A stretch of 64,000 bases of DNA from JACVRW01 sp963771715 (GCA_963771715.1 CAVYUQ010000003.1:248001-312000); one strand, 5' to 3'; positions 40,627 to 50,397 are shown, counted from the first letter of the stretch. Notes: generated by a model not told the origin, from the letters alone. Numbers and translations: made by a program.

Positions 40627-41252
40627 CGGCTGCAGAGTCGGGTTCCACGTGCACCAGCCGCGGATTCTGCTCGTCCACCTGGACGCGTCCCGCCGCAATC
40701 AGCCGCACGGCACGCGGCAGCAGCCGGTGTTCGACCTCGTGGAAGCGCTGCTCGATCGCCGCGATGTCCCGATGGTAAGGAAGCTCGAACGACTCCTGCA
40801 GCACGATCGGCCCGCTGTCCACTCCCTCGTCCACGAAGTGGACCGTCACGCCCGCCACCTTCACGCCGTGCTCGAGCGCCTGCTCGATCGCCCCGAGCCC
40901 CGGAAACGCGGGCAGCAGAGCCGGGTGCACGTTCACGATGCGCCCGGCGAAGCGCCGGATGAACGCGGGCGTGAGCAGCTCCATGAAGCCCGCGAGCACC
41001 ACCAGCCGCGTGCCGCGCTGCTCGAGCCAGTCGCCGAGCGCCTCGTCTCGCAGCACGCGGTCGGGCTGGTCGGCCAGCGCGAAGACGGCGGTCTCCACAC
41101 CCGCAGCCTCCGCCCGCTCGAGGCCGCGCGCCTCCGCCCGGCTCGACGCCACCCCCACGATCTCGATGCCGTCCTGCCCGTGGACTGAGTCGACGCAGCG
41201 CCTGCAGGTTCGACCCCTCACCGGAGATGAGGACTGCGATCGGGAAGCTCAC
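40619..41252 (-). CDS. purN: Phosphoribosylglycinamide formyltransferase, frameshift near residue 19
   Basis: GAR transformylase, third step of purine synthesis. GTG 41252 overlaps the recQ stop and gives SFPIAVLISGEGSNLQAL. The protein then continues in a second frame VDSVHGQDGIEIVGVASSRAEARGL, LVVLAGFMELLTPAFIRRFAGRIVNVHPALLPAFPG (with the catalytic N-x-H) and VTVHFVDEGVDSGPIVLQ (catalytic Asp). Removing one base near 41195 joins the frames, so an extra base in the sequence is likely. The stop overlaps purH. Confidence 0.92.
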
Positions 41253-43003
41253 GCCGCGACGCGCAGCACCGGATAGGGACCGTCGCTCGTCTCGAGGCGC
41301 CCCTGCTCGATCAGCTCGTCCACACGCGCGAGTATGTCGGCGCGCCGCATGTGCGAGGAGACGCCGTAGGCCGGCAGGCCGTCGTAGGAGTTGCGCTGGA
41401 TCTTCTTGCTTCGCGAGCCGTGCAGGATCTCGGCGCAGGTGGTGCGGCCGACCGCGGGGCGCGCACCGGTGGCGATGGACAGGATCGCGTCGTCGAGGTC
41501 GCCGATCTCGACCGGGTCGGGCACGGGAGCCGAGACGGCGAGGGCGGGGTCGCACACGTCGCAGCAACCGCTGCCGCCGCCGGAGCCCGCCGCGGGGTCG
41601 CCGAAGTGCCGCAGGATCGCGGCCCGCCGGCAGGTGCCGTCCTCGACGTAAGCCCAGACCTCGCGGTACTGGCGCCAGCGCGCCCGCGCCGCCTCGTCGA
41701 TGGACGTGCGGCACAGCGCGGCGGCGCGGCCGTCGAAGCGCCCGGTGACCCGGCCGGCGATCCGGTCCGGCGCCGACGGCGACGGCGCGATCACGCCCGC
41801 GCGCGTGAGGTGGCCGATCAGCGCCCGCAGGCGATCGCCGTCGCCGCGCAGGTCGCTGGCGAGCTCGCGAGCGTCGACCGAGTAGCGCTGCTCCCCGTCG
41901 GCCGCGGCAATCAGCCGGTCGGCCAGCCATCCCGGCAGGCCGGGGTCGAGCTCCTCCCGCTTGATGAAGTGCACGTGCAGCGCCTTGTCGCGGTTCTCGG
42001 CCAGCAGCAGCGCCCGCGCCGGGGCGCCGTCGCGACCGGCTCGCCCGGCCTCCTGGTAGTACGCCTCGAGCGACGACGGCACGCTCGCGTGCACCACCGT
42101 GCGCACGTTCGGCTTGTCGACGCCCATGCCGAACGCGTTGGTCGCGCAGATCACGCGCACGTCGTCGGCGAGGAAGCGGCGCTGGACGTCGGCGCGGCGT
42201 TCTCGGTCGAGGCCGGCGTGGTAGGCAACCGCCTCCTCGCCTAGCGCAGCGGTGAGATCACTCGCCAGCTCCTCGGAGCCCGCCCGCGTGCCGGCGTAGA
42301 CGATCGCCGGCAGGGCGTCCTCCGCCGCCAGCGCCTCCGCGACCATCGCTCGCTTCTCGTGGCCACCGGGGCGCGCAACGGCGAAGCTGATGTTCGGGCG
42401 GTCGAATCCGGTGGCCACCAGCAGCGGGTCGCGCAGCGCCAGGCGGCGCACCACGTCGCCCGCCACCTGGGGAGTGGCCGTGGCGGTGGACGCCACGATG
42501 GCCGCCGCGCCGAGCATCCGCGCGGCGTCCGCGAGCCGGAAGTAGTCCGGCCTGAAGTCGTGACCCCACTGCGACACGCAGTGCGCCTCGTCCACCACGA
42601 ACAGCCCCACGTCCACGGCGCGCATGCGGTCGAGGAACCCGACGGCCGCGAAGCGCTCCGGCGCCACGTACAGCAGCCTCAGCTCGCCGGCCTCGGCACG
42701 CCGCAGCGTGTCGGCGTTCGACCCGCCGTCCTGCTGGGCGTTCACGAGCGCCACCCGGTCGCCCAGCCCGCGCGCCGCCAGCGCCTCGACCTGGTCCTGC
42801 ATCAGCGCCACGAGCGGCGAGACGACGACCGTGAGGTCGTCGCGCAGCAGCGCCGGAAGCTGGTAGCAGAGCGACTTCCCGGACCCCGTGGGCATCACGA
42901 CCATCACGTCGCGATCCGCCAGCGCGGCCTCGCAGGCCTCGCGCTGCCCGGGCCGGAAGGCGGCGAAGCCGAAGTGCTCGTGAAGGGCTGAAGCGAGGTC
43001 CAT
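41249..43003 (-). CDS. recQ: RecQ-family ATP-dependent DNA helicase (584 aa)
   Basis: 3'-5' DNA helicase. Q motif FRPGQREACEAAL, Walker A MPTGSGKSLCYQLPAL, Walker B DEAHC (VVDEAHCVSQWGHDFRPDYFRL), motif III STATATP and motif VI YYQEAGRAGRDGAPA. A zinc-binding region (YVEDGTCRRAAILRHFGD...CCDVCDP) and a C-terminal HRDC-like/short repeat domain (CAEILHGSRSKKIQRNSYDGLPAYG) follow. ATG 43003 opens at MDLASALHEHFGFAAFRPGQ. It occupies the place between purF and purN where purM is often found. Confidence 0.94.
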   Translation of the reverse strand: MDLASALHEHFGFAAFRPGQREACEAALADRDVMVVMPTGSGKSLCYQLPALLRDDLTVVVSPLVALMQDQVEALAARGLGDRVALVNAQQDGGSNADTLRRAEAGELRLLYVAPERFAAVGFLDRMRAVDVGLFVVDEAHCVSQWGHDFRPDYFRLADAARMLGAAAIVASTATATPQVAGDVVRRLALRDPLLVATGFDRPNISFAVARPGGHEKRAMVAEALAAEDALPAIVYAGTRAGSEELASDLTAALGEEAVAYHAGLDRERRADVQRRFLADDVRVICATNAFGMGVDKPNVRTVVHASVPSSLEAYYQEAGRAGRDGAPARALLLAENRDKALHVHFIKREELDPGLPGWLADRLIAAADGEQRYSVDARELASDLRGDGDRLRALIGHLTRAGVIAPSPSAPDRIAGRVTGRFDGRAAALCRTSIDEAARARWRQYREVWAYVEDGTCRRAAILRHFGDPAAGSGGGSGCCDVCDPALAVSAPVPDPVEIGDLDDAILSIATGARPAVGRTTCAEILHGSRSKKIQRNSYDGLPAYGVSSHMRRADILARVDELIEQGRLETSDGPYPVLRVAA

Positions 43004-43071
43004 CGGGCAGTCCACAGTAACCCCGCGCCCGGCGGTTTCAGCGCCGTGTGCCGGAGTCGTTACAGAAAGAC

Positions 43072-44502
43072 TCAGCTCTTTACGACCGCGAGCTCCTCGA
43101 GGGCGAACTTGCCGTTCGCGGACTCGGTCCGCTCGAGCGGGTAGTCGCCGGAGAAGCATGCGTCGCAGTGCGTCTCGCGCGTGGAGCGGATCGCCTCGTA
43201 GACGCCGCCGAGCGAGAGGTAGCGCAGCGAGTCGCAGCCGAGCTCGGCGCCGATCTCGTCCTCGCTGCGCCCGTGAGCCACCATCTCCTGCGTCGTCGAC
43301 ATGTCCACCCCGTAGTGGCACGGGTGGCGGATCGGCGGCGCCGAGATGCGCATGTGGATCTCCGCCGCGCCGGCGTCGCGAAGCATCTGCACGATCTGGC
43401 GCGTGGTGTTCCCGCGCACGATCGAGTCGTCCACCACCACGAGGCGCTTGCCGGCCACCACCTCGCGCAGCGGGTTGAACTTCATCCGCAGCCCGTGCTT
43501 GCGCAGGTCCTGGCCCGGCTGGATGAACGTGCGCGCGACGTAGCGGTTCTTGATCAGGCCGTCGTCGCGCGGGATGCCCGATGCCTTCGAGTAGCCGGCC
43601 GCCGCGGGGTTGCCCGAGTCCGGAACCGCGATCACGACGTCCGCCTCCACAGGCGCCTCGCGCCAGAGGATCTCGCCCATCTTGCGGCGCGAGACCTGGG
43701 TGCGGTTGCCCTCGAGGATCGAGTCGGGGCGCGCGAAGTAGATGTGCTCGAACACGCAGAACGCCCGCCGCCCGGACTCCACCAGCTGGCGCGTCTCGAT
43801 CCCGCGCGCGCCGAGCGAGACCATCTCGCCGGGCAGCACCTCGCGCAGGAGCTCCGCGCCGATGATGTCGAACGCGCAGCTCTCGGAGGCCACGCAGTAG
43901 TTGTCGCCGATCATGCCGAGCGCCAGCGGCCGCAGTCCGGCCGGGTCGCGGAACGCCACCACGGCGTCCTTCGTCATCACGACGGTGGAGAAGGCGCCCT
44001 CCAGCCGCGGCACCACGTCCGCCAGCGCGTCCTCGATCCGCTCCGCCTCGTGCGTGGAGAGCAGGGCGGCGATGATCTCCGAGTCGGAGGTGCCGCGGAA
44101 CTGCACGCCCTCTGCGGCCAGCTCGGAGTGCAGCTCGACCGCGTTGATCAGGTTGCCGTTGTGGGCGAGCGCAACCTGGCGGCGGTCCGAGCGCCACACC
44201 GGCTGGGCGTTCTCCCACGCCGACGAGCCGGTGGTCGAGTAGCGCACGTGCCCGATGGCCATCTCGCCCTGGAGCGCGCGCAGCTTCTCCTCGTCGAAGA
44301 CCTGGGAGACGAGCCCGAGGTCGCGCACGGTCATGATCTGGCCGGCTTGGGTGGACGCGATCCCGGCCGATTCCTGGCCGCGGTGCTGGAGCGCGAACAG
44401 CGCGAAGTAGGCGAGCCTGGCCACGTCGCGCTCCGGCGCGAAGACGCCGAAGACGCCACACTCGTCGCGAGGCCCGTCCCGATGGTCGAGATCTCGATTC
44501 AT
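43072..44502 (-). CDS. purF: Amidophosphoribosyltransferase
   Basis: First committed step of purine synthesis: PRPP plus glutamine to phosphoribosylamine. A short propeptide ends at E before CGVFGVFAPE, so the catalytic Cys is residue 15 after ATG 44502. The glutaminase domain has RGQESAGIAS, GHVRYSTTG and AHNGNLINA; the PRTase site is LVVVDDSIVRGNTTRQIV. C-terminal cysteines (HCDACFSGDYP) fit the Fe-S-containing class of Bacillus/actinobacterial enzymes. Confidence 0.96.
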   Translation of the reverse strand: MNRDLDHRDGPRDECGVFGVFAPERDVARLAYFALFALQHRGQESAGIASTQAGQIMTVRDLGLVSQVFDEEKLRALQGEMAIGHVRYSTTGSSAWENAQPVWRSDRRQVALAHNGNLINAVELHSELAAEGVQFRGTSDSEIIAALLSTHEAERIEDALADVVPRLEGAFSTVVMTKDAVVAFRDPAGLRPLALGMIGDNYCVASESCAFDIIGAELLREVLPGEMVSLGARGIETRQLVESGRRAFCVFEHIYFARPDSILEGNRTQVSRRKMGEILWREAPVEADVVIAVPDSGNPAAAGYSKASGIPRDDGLIKNRYVARTFIQPGQDLRKHGLRMKFNPLREVVAGKRLVVVDDSIVRGNTTRQIVQMLRDAGAAEIHMRISAPPIRHPCHYGVDMSTTQEMVAHGRSEDEIGAELGCDSLRYLSLGGVYEAIRSTRETHCDACFSGDYPLERTESANGKFALEELAVVKS

Positions 44503-44530
44503 CCGGTGGCCTGTCGAGGGTAACAACCGT

Positions 44531-45493
44531 TCAGGTCGATGGTCGCGGCTGGCGCAGGCGCGGGTCGAGCCAGGCGACGATCACGTCCACGACGGCGCTG
44601 AAGAACACGACCACGATCGCGAGGTAGACGGCGAGCGCCACGATCGGCGGAAGGTCGAAGCTGCCGAGCGTGTTCGCGGTGAGGTCGCCGATGCCAGGCA
44701 GGCCGAAGATCACCTCGACGTACAGCACGAAGCCGCCGAAGGCGTGCGAGAAGTCGAGGCCCCAGATGTTCACCGGAGGGATCAGCCCGTTGCGGAGGAC
44801 ATGACGGCGGATCACCTTTTTCTCGGAGAGCCCCTTCGCCCGCGCGGTGCGAACCCAGTCCTGGTCCACCGTGTCGAGCAGCGACGCGCGCACGACATGC
44901 ACGTACGCACCGGCGAACGGCAGCGCCGACGCGATCCATGGCAGGAACAGATGCTTCGCCCAGCCCCACGGGCTCTCCCTCAATCCGACATAGCCCTCCC
45001 TGGGGAAGAGACCCCAGCGGTATGAGACGAAGGCCCAGAGCAGGGCCGCCAGGACGAGTGACGGGACCGAGTAGGCCGCCGAGGCAGCCGTGGTGATCAA
45101 GCGGTCCTGCCAGCGTCCGCGGTGCCGGACGCAGATCAGCGCGAGCCCGATGCCTAGCCCCACGGCGATCAGACCCGCACCTGCGACAAGCGAGATCGTG
45201 ACCGGCAGGGCCTGCACGAACACGTCGCGCAGGCCACCACAGGCGTAGTAGCACTCGATGTCCCCGTTCAGGATGCTCTCCATCAGGCGCACGTACTGGA
45301 CCGGTAGGGGATCGTCGAGGCCGTACTTCTCCGTCGCGAGCGCGCGGGTCTGGTTCGTGCCCTTCTGCCCGCCTCCGAGCAGATAGGCGGGGTCGACGTT
45401 CGGGACCGTCCAGAACAGGACAAAGGCGACGATCGACGCCACCCACGCGGTGACCAGCGCGGCCGCGAACCTGCGTGCCGCGAAGCCGATCAT
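44531..45493 (-). CDS. Dipeptide/oligopeptide ABC transporter permease, DppB type (320 aa)
   Basis: N-terminal ARRFAAALVTAWVASIVAFVLFW, then a long extracytoplasmic loop and four to five helices with the EAA-like loop QDWVRTARAKGLSEKKVIRRHVLRNGLIP, typical of DppB/OppB. ATG 45493 overlaps the stop of the DppC-type gene (ATGA). No substrate-binding protein or ATPase is nearby in the window, so the transporter is incomplete here; its place inside the purine cluster is unexpected. Confidence 0.9.
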   Translation of the reverse strand: MIGFAARRFAAALVTAWVASIVAFVLFWTVPNVDPAYLLGGGQKGTNQTRALATEKYGLDDPLPVQYVRLMESILNGDIECYYACGGLRDVFVQALPVTISLVAGAGLIAVGLGIGLALICVRHRGRWQDRLITTAASAAYSVPSLVLAALLWAFVSYRWGLFPREGYVGLRESPWGWAKHLFLPWIASALPFAGAYVHVVRASLLDTVDQDWVRTARAKGLSEKKVIRRHVLRNGLIPPVNIWGLDFSHAFGGFVLYVEVIFGLPGIGDLTANTLGSFDLPPIVALAVYLAIVVVFFSAVVDVIVAWLDPRLRQPRPST

Positions 45494-46404
45494 CGCCCGC
45501 GCACCAGGTCGAAGCTGACCGTCCCGCGCGGATCGAGCGCGCGCCGCACTCCCTCGGCAATGCCGTTGAGCGACAGCACGATCAGAACCAGCGCGATGCT
45601 CGGAGTGAGCAACAGGTGCGGCGAGCGCACGACTTCGTCGAGGCCCGCGGCGATCAGGACGCCAAGCGACGGCTCGGGCGGATTGACCCCGGCCCCGAGA
45701 AACGTGAGCGCAGCCTCGAGCACCACCGCGTTCACGAACAGCAGCGTTGAGACGACGATGATCGTCGTCGCGAGGTGAGGAAGCAGCTCCGACGCCATCA
45801 GCCTCACCGGTCGCATCCCCGCCGCCCTTGCTGCCTCGACGAACGGCTGACCGCGAAGCACCATCACCTGGCCGCGAAGCGGTCGCGTCATGTACGGCAC
45901 GTAGACGAGCCCGATCACGACGAGCGGGATCAGCTTGGACCCGGATGCGATGGTGACGGGGCCGATCTTTGCGCCGCTGATGCTGATGGCCGTGCTCAGA
46001 AGCACGCCGAGGAGCAGCGCGGGGAACGACCAGAGCAGATCGAGCAGGCGGCTGATCAGCGCGTCGGTGCGGCCGCCCAGGTAACCGGCGGCGAGCGCCA
46101 GCGGGACGGCGAGTAACAGCGTCAGGAGAACCGCGCCGCCGCCGATCATGAGCGTGGTGCGCGCGCCGTAGAGCAGACGGACCGCCAAGTCGCGCCCGTT
46201 CTCGTCCGCGCCGAGCAGATACGACCCGCGCCAGGTCGGGCCGATCGGAATTCCATCCAGCGAGAGGACGTCCGTGGGCTTGCCGTCGACCACGATCCGG
46301 TCCGTGAGGTGGTTCTCGGACGGCGTCGTGTGGGCGACCTGGCTCGCGTAGAGCGGAGCGGCGATGATCAAGACTGCGATCACCGCGAACAGCGCGCCGA
46401 ACAC
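45490..46404 (-). CDS. Dipeptide/oligopeptide ABC transporter permease, DppC type (304+ aa)
   Basis: LFAVIAVLIIAAPLYASQ, GSYLLGADENGRDLAVRLLYGARTTLMIGGGAVLLTLLLAVPLAL and the EAA loop FVEAARAAGMRPVRLMASELLPHL are the DppC/OppC signature. GTG 46404 is the first usable start, but family-like sequence (RGPWSLALRRLRRDRAALV) continues upstream in the same frame right up to the purL stop codon with no start codon in it. The true start is therefore unclear. Confidence 0.88.
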   Translation of the reverse strand: MFGALFAVIAVLIIAAPLYASQVAHTTPSENHLTDRIVVDGKPTDVLSLDGIPIGPTWRGSYLLGADENGRDLAVRLLYGARTTLMIGGGAVLLTLLLAVPLALAAGYLGGRTDALISRLLDLLWSFPALLLGVLLSTAISISGAKIGPVTIASGSKLIPLVVIGLVYVPYMTRPLRGQVMVLRGQPFVEAARAAGMRPVRLMASELLPHLATTIIVVSTLLFVNAVVLEAALTFLGAGVNPPEPSLGVLIAAGLDEVVRSPHLLLTPSIALVLIVLSLNGIAEGVRRALDPRGTVSFDLVRGR

Positions 46405-46479
46405 CAGCGCCGCGCGGTCGCGGCGGAGCCTGCGAAGCGCCAGCGACCAAGGACCCCTGGACGCCGCCGTGTGCGCCCC

Positions 46480-48645
46480 TTAGCTGCCGAGGGCCGCCGG
46501 GATCGCGGCCTCGTAGGCGCTGCGCAGCTCGCCGACCGGCACGCTCAGCGTGCCCTCGATCTCGAGCGCATCGCCTCCGACCTCGCCGATCACGACCGCG
46601 CCTTCGATCGACTCGACCACCGCGCGCGGGCCGGCCACGATCACGCCGCCCGGGCCCTCGCCGAACAGGGCGCCCTCGCCCTCGTCGAGCGACACCCGCG
46701 CGCCGAGCTCGCCCTCGATGCAGCACTCGGCCAGCGCGCAGGCGAGCCCGCCCTCCGAGATGTCGTGGGCAGTGGGGAGCTCGCCGGTCCGCACGGCCGC
46801 GCGCACGCGCACCAGCGCGTCGGCGTGCGCGGGCAGGTCGAGCGGCGGCAGCGTCTGGCCCAGCCGGCCGCGGAGCTTCTCTAGTTCGGAGCCCTCGAGC
46901 GCGGGCTCGAACATTCCGAGGAGCGCGATCGCGTGCCCCGCCTCCGCGAACCCGACACGCGGCACGGCGTCGGGCTCCCGCAGCTTCCCGACCATGCCCA
47001 CGATCGGAGTCGGGTAGATCGGCCCGTCGCCGCCCTCGTTGTAGAGCGACACGTTGCCGCCCACCACCGGCACGCCCAGCGCCAGGCATGCGTCGCGCAG
47101 CCCCTCGACCGCCCGCGTGAGCTGCCACGCGATGTGCGGCTTCTCGGGGTTGCCGAAGTTGAGGCAGTTGGTGAGACCGAGCGGCTCCGCGCCCACGCAG
47201 GCGAGATTGCGCGCGCACTCGAGCACGGCCTCGGCCGCGCCCGTGTACGGGTCGCACGCCACGCGCCGGCCGTTGCCGTCGATCGAGATAGCGAGCGCGC
47301 CGCTTCCGCCGTCCGCCTCGAGCATCAGCACCGCGGCGTCGGCCGACTGTGGCCGCCGGATCGTGCGCGAGCCGACGATCGGGTCGTACTGCTCGAAAAC
47401 GAAGCGCTTCGACGCGATGTTGGGCGAGGCGAGCAGCGCCAGCAGCGCCTCCTCAGCCGAGCTCCCGCCGTCCAGGCGCGCGGGCGGATCGGGGTAGATC
47501 TGGCCCGCGGGCTCCTCCGGCTCGAGGTCGTAGAGAGGCACGTCGTCGACGAGCGCGTCCACCGGCATGTCGCCAACGAGCTCGTCGCCGTCGAACACGC
47601 GCAGGCGGCGGGTGTCGGTGACCTCGCCGATCGTGGTGGCACGCACCTCCCAGCGGTCGCAGAGGGTGAGCACGTCGTCGAGCCGCTCCGGCTCCACCAC
47701 GCACAGCATCCGCTCCTGCGACTCCGAGATCATGATCTCGAACGGCTCCATGTCGGACTCGCGCAGCGGCACCCGCGAGACGTCGATGTCGAGTCCCACC
47801 GCGCCCTTCGAAGCCATCTCCGACGAGCTGGACGACAGCCCCGCGGCGCCCAGGTCCTGAAGCGAGGCGAGTAGCTCGGCGTCGAGCAGCTCGAGGCAGC
47901 ACTCCACCAGCCTCGACTCCTCGAAGGGGTCGCCGATTTGCACCGTGGGCCGCTTCGAGGCGTCGTCCTCCGACAGCTCCGCGCTCGCGAGCACGGAGGC
48001 GCCGCCGATCCCGTCGCGGCCCGTGCGCGCGCCGAGCAGCACGAGCTTGTTCCCCACTCCCGCGGCCGCGCTGCGGATCAGCCGCTCGCGCGGCGCGAGC
48101 CCCACGCACATCGCGTTCACGAGGCAGTTCTGCTCGTAGGCGGGCTCGAAGTAGACCTCGCCGCCCACGGTCGGGACGCCGATCGAGTTGCCGTAGTGGC
48201 CGATGCCCTTCACGGCGCCGTCGAACAGGTAGCGCGAGCGCGCGGAGTCGAGCTCGCCGAAGCGCAGCGAGTCGAGCACCGCGATCGGCCGCGCGCCGAC
48301 GGCGAAGATGTCGCGCAGGATCCCGCCGACCCCGGTGGCGGCGCCCTGGAACGGCTCGACGGCGCTCGGGTGGTTGTGCGACTCCACCTTGAAGGCCACG
48401 GCGAGGCCGTCGCCCACGTCCACGACGCCCGCGTTCTCACCCGGGCCCATCAGGATGTGGGGCCCCTCGGTGGGCAGCATGCGCAGCAGCTTCTTCGAGT
48501 GCTTATACGCGCAGTGCTCGGACCACATCAGCGAGAACACCGCCAGCTCGAGCGCGTTGGGCTCGCGGCCCAGGCGCTCGCAGATCCCCTCGTACTCGCT
48601 GTCGGTGAGGCCTAGCTCCCGGTGCGGAGCGGCGGCCAACGTCAC
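46480..48645 (-). CDS. purL: Phosphoribosylformylglycinamidine synthase large subunit
   Basis: Small-type PurL (721 aa) acting with PurQ and PurS. MWSEHCAYKHSKKLL, FKVESHNHPSAVEPFQGAATGVGGILRDI, YFEPAYEQNCLVNAMCVGL, GDPFEESRLVECCLEL and TAHDISEGGLACALAE are classic PurL blocks. GTG 48645 overlaps purQ's stop by 4 bp, so the complex subunits are translationally coupled. Confidence 0.96.
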   Translation of the reverse strand: MTLAAAPHRELGLTDSEYEGICERLGREPNALELAVFSLMWSEHCAYKHSKKLLRMLPTEGPHILMGPGENAGVVDVGDGLAVAFKVESHNHPSAVEPFQGAATGVGGILRDIFAVGARPIAVLDSLRFGELDSARSRYLFDGAVKGIGHYGNSIGVPTVGGEVYFEPAYEQNCLVNAMCVGLAPRERLIRSAAAGVGNKLVLLGARTGRDGIGGASVLASAELSEDDASKRPTVQIGDPFEESRLVECCLELLDAELLASLQDLGAAGLSSSSSEMASKGAVGLDIDVSRVPLRESDMEPFEIMISESQERMLCVVEPERLDDVLTLCDRWEVRATTIGEVTDTRRLRVFDGDELVGDMPVDALVDDVPLYDLEPEEPAGQIYPDPPARLDGGSSAEEALLALLASPNIASKRFVFEQYDPIVGSRTIRRPQSADAAVLMLEADGGSGALAISIDGNGRRVACDPYTGAAEAVLECARNLACVGAEPLGLTNCLNFGNPEKPHIAWQLTRAVEGLRDACLALGVPVVGGNVSLYNEGGDGPIYPTPIVGMVGKLREPDAVPRVGFAEAGHAIALLGMFEPALEGSELEKLRGRLGQTLPPLDLPAHADALVRVRAAVRTGELPTAHDISEGGLACALAECCIEGELGARVSLDEGEGALFGEGPGGVIVAGPRAVVESIEGAVVIGEVGGDALEIEGTLSVPVGELRSAYEAAIPAALGS

Positions 48646-49295
48646 GCGACGGGGACCATGGCGAGCGACTCGAACAGCCTCCCGCCGTCGGCGGACCCGG
48701 TCAGCGGGTCCACCGCGTGCTCGGGGTGCGGCATGAGGCCCATCACGTTGCCGGCCTCGTTGCAGACGCCCGCCACGTCGTCCATCGACCCGTTGGGGTT
48801 GTGGCCGGGCGCGTAGCGCAGCACAACCTGCTCATCCGGCAGCGTGCCGGGGGGCGCGTAGTAGCGCCCGGTCGTGTGCTTCACCGGGATCGACAGTAGG
48901 TCGCCCTGGTCGCACGCGCGCGTGAACGGCGTGTCCGAGTTCTCCACCGCCACCTCGACCTGACGGCAGACGAAGCGCAGCGAGTCGTTCGGCAGCAGCG
49001 CACCCGGCAGCAGCCCGGCCTCGCAGAGCACCTGGAAGCCGTTGCAGATCCCGAGCACCGGCCCGCCGGCGCGCGCGAATTCGATCACGGACTCCATCAG
49101 CGGCGAGAAGCGGGCGATGGCGCCCACGCGCAGGTAGTCGCCGTAGGAGAAGCCGCCGGGCACGACCACGGCATCGATGCCGGAGAGATCGCTGTCGCCG
49201 TGCCAGAGCAGATCGGCCTCGGCGAAGCGGCGGCATGCCATGAGAGCGTCGACCTCGTCACACGAACCCGGGAAGCGCACGACGCCGAATTTCAT
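48642..49295 (-). CDS. purQ: Phosphoribosylformylglycinamidine synthase glutaminase subunit
   Basis: Class I glutamine amidotransferase: VVRFPGSCDEVDAL, VVPGGFSYGDYLR, nucleophile Cys in VLGICNGFQVL, and the C-terminal PHPEHAVD with the His-Glu of the triad. ATG 49295 overlaps purS (ATGA). Supplies ammonia to PurL. Confidence 0.96.
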   Translation of the reverse strand: MKFGVVRFPGSCDEVDALMACRRFAEADLLWHGDSDLSGIDAVVVPGGFSYGDYLRVGAIARFSPLMESVIEFARAGGPVLGICNGFQVLCEAGLLPGALLPNDSLRFVCRQVEVAVENSDTPFTRACDQGDLLSIPVKHTTGRYYAPPGTLPDEQVVLRYAPGHNPNGSMDDVAGVCNEAGNVMGLMPHPEHAVDPLTGSADGGRLFESLAMVPVA

Positions 49296-49522
49296 GCCGC
49301 CTCCAGCTCGACGACTTCGTAGTCCTCGATCAGGGGATTCGCCAGCAGACGCTCGCACATCTGCGGCACCTGTGAGGCGTCCTCCACGTCAAGCTCGATC
49401 AGCCGGCCCACGTGCACGTTGGCGACCCCCTCGAATCCCAATGCAGGCAGGGCCCGTTCCACGGCCTGGCCCTGTGGATCGAGGATGCCCGCCTTCGGCC
49501 GGATCAACACACGGGCCCTCAC
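49292..49522 (-). CDS. purS: Phosphoribosylformylglycinamidine synthase subunit PurS
   Basis: Small (76 aa) adaptor bridging PurL and PurQ: RARVLIRPKAGILDPQGQAVERALPALGFEGVANVHVGRLIELDVEDASQ. GTG 49522 overlaps the purC stop (GTGA). The complete purS-purQ-purL set is in order. Confidence 0.95.
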   Translation of the reverse strand: MRARVLIRPKAGILDPQGQAVERALPALGFEGVANVHVGRLIELDVEDASQVPQMCERLLANPLIEDYEVVELEAA

Positions 49523-50397
49523 GCCGATCGCTCCAGCCACGCCTGGAAGGGCTCACCGGTGATGCGCTCGTACGCGTCCACGTACAGCGAGCGCGTGCGC
49601 TCGATCACGTCGTCGGGCAGCGCGGGAGCGGGCGGGGTCTTGTCCCACCCGGAGCTCGCGGCCCAGTCGCGCACGTACTGCTTGTCGAAGCTCGGCTGGC
49701 CGTGGCCGGGCTCGTACCCGTCGGCCGGCCAGAAGCGCGACGAGTCGGGGGTCATCACCTCGTCGCCGAGCACGATCGTGCCGTCGGGCCGACGGCCGAA
49801 CTCGAACTTCGTGTCGGCGAGGATGATCCCGCGCTCGCGCGCGTGCGCGGCGCCCAGCTCGTAGATCGCGATCGAGAGCCGGCGCAGCTCCTCCAGCAGC
49901 GCGCGGTCGCCCACGATCTCGGCGGCGCGCTCGAAGTCGACGTTCTCGTCGTGGTCGCCCACCTCGGCCTTCGTGGCGGGCGTGAAGATGGGCTCGGGCA
50001 GCTGCTCCGACTCGCGCAGGCCCGCGGGCAGCTCGATCCCGCAGACCGCGCCCGTGGACTGGTAGTCCTTCCAGCCGGAGCCCGTGATGTAGCCGCGCAC
50101 GACGCATTCCACGGGCACCATCTCGAGCCGCTCGACCAACATCGCGCGGCCGCGGAACTCCTCCGGAACCTCCGTGAACGAGATCAGGTGGTTCGGGCAG
50201 ACCTCGCCGGTGCGGTCGAGCCAGAACGCCGTCAGCCCGGTGAGCAGCTTGCCCTTGTCCGGGATCGGCGTGGGGTGAACCACGTCGTACGTGGAGATCC
50301 GGTCGGAGGCGACCAGCAGCAGGCGATCCTCGCCCACGGCGTAGATGTCGCGCACCTTCCCGCTGGAGAGATGGTTCAGAGCGGCAACGTCGCTCAC
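49519..50397 (-). CDS. purC: Phosphoribosylaminoimidazole-succinocarboxamide synthase
   Basis: SAICAR synthetase (292 aa): LSSGKVRDIYAVGEDRLLLVASDRISTYDVVHPTPIPDKGKLLTGLTAFWLD, VVRGYITGSGWKDYQSTG, ILADTKFEFG and DEVMTPDSSRFWP. The GTG start at 50397 gives VSDVAALNHLSSGKVRDIY. It is the long eukaryote/actinobacterial-type PurC. Confidence 0.96.
   Translation of the reverse strand: MSDVAALNHLSSGKVRDIYAVGEDRLLLVASDRISTYDVVHPTPIPDKGKLLTGLTAFWLDRTGEVCPNHLISFTEVPEEFRGRAMLVERLEMVPVECVVRGYITGSGWKDYQSTGAVCGIELPAGLRESEQLPEPIFTPATKAEVGDHDENVDFERAAEIVGDRALLEELRRLSIAIYELGAAHARERGIILADTKFEFGRRPDGTIVLGDEVMTPDSSRFWPADGYEPGHGQPSFDKQYVRDWAASSGWDKTPPAPALPDDVIERTRSLYVDAYERITGEPFQAWLERSA

Noticed and set aside
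38977..40698. 573-codon frame overlapping purH
   Set aside because: Low-complexity Arg/Gly/Ala shadow frame. Only its first codons after ATG 40626 matter, as the probable purH start before an indel.
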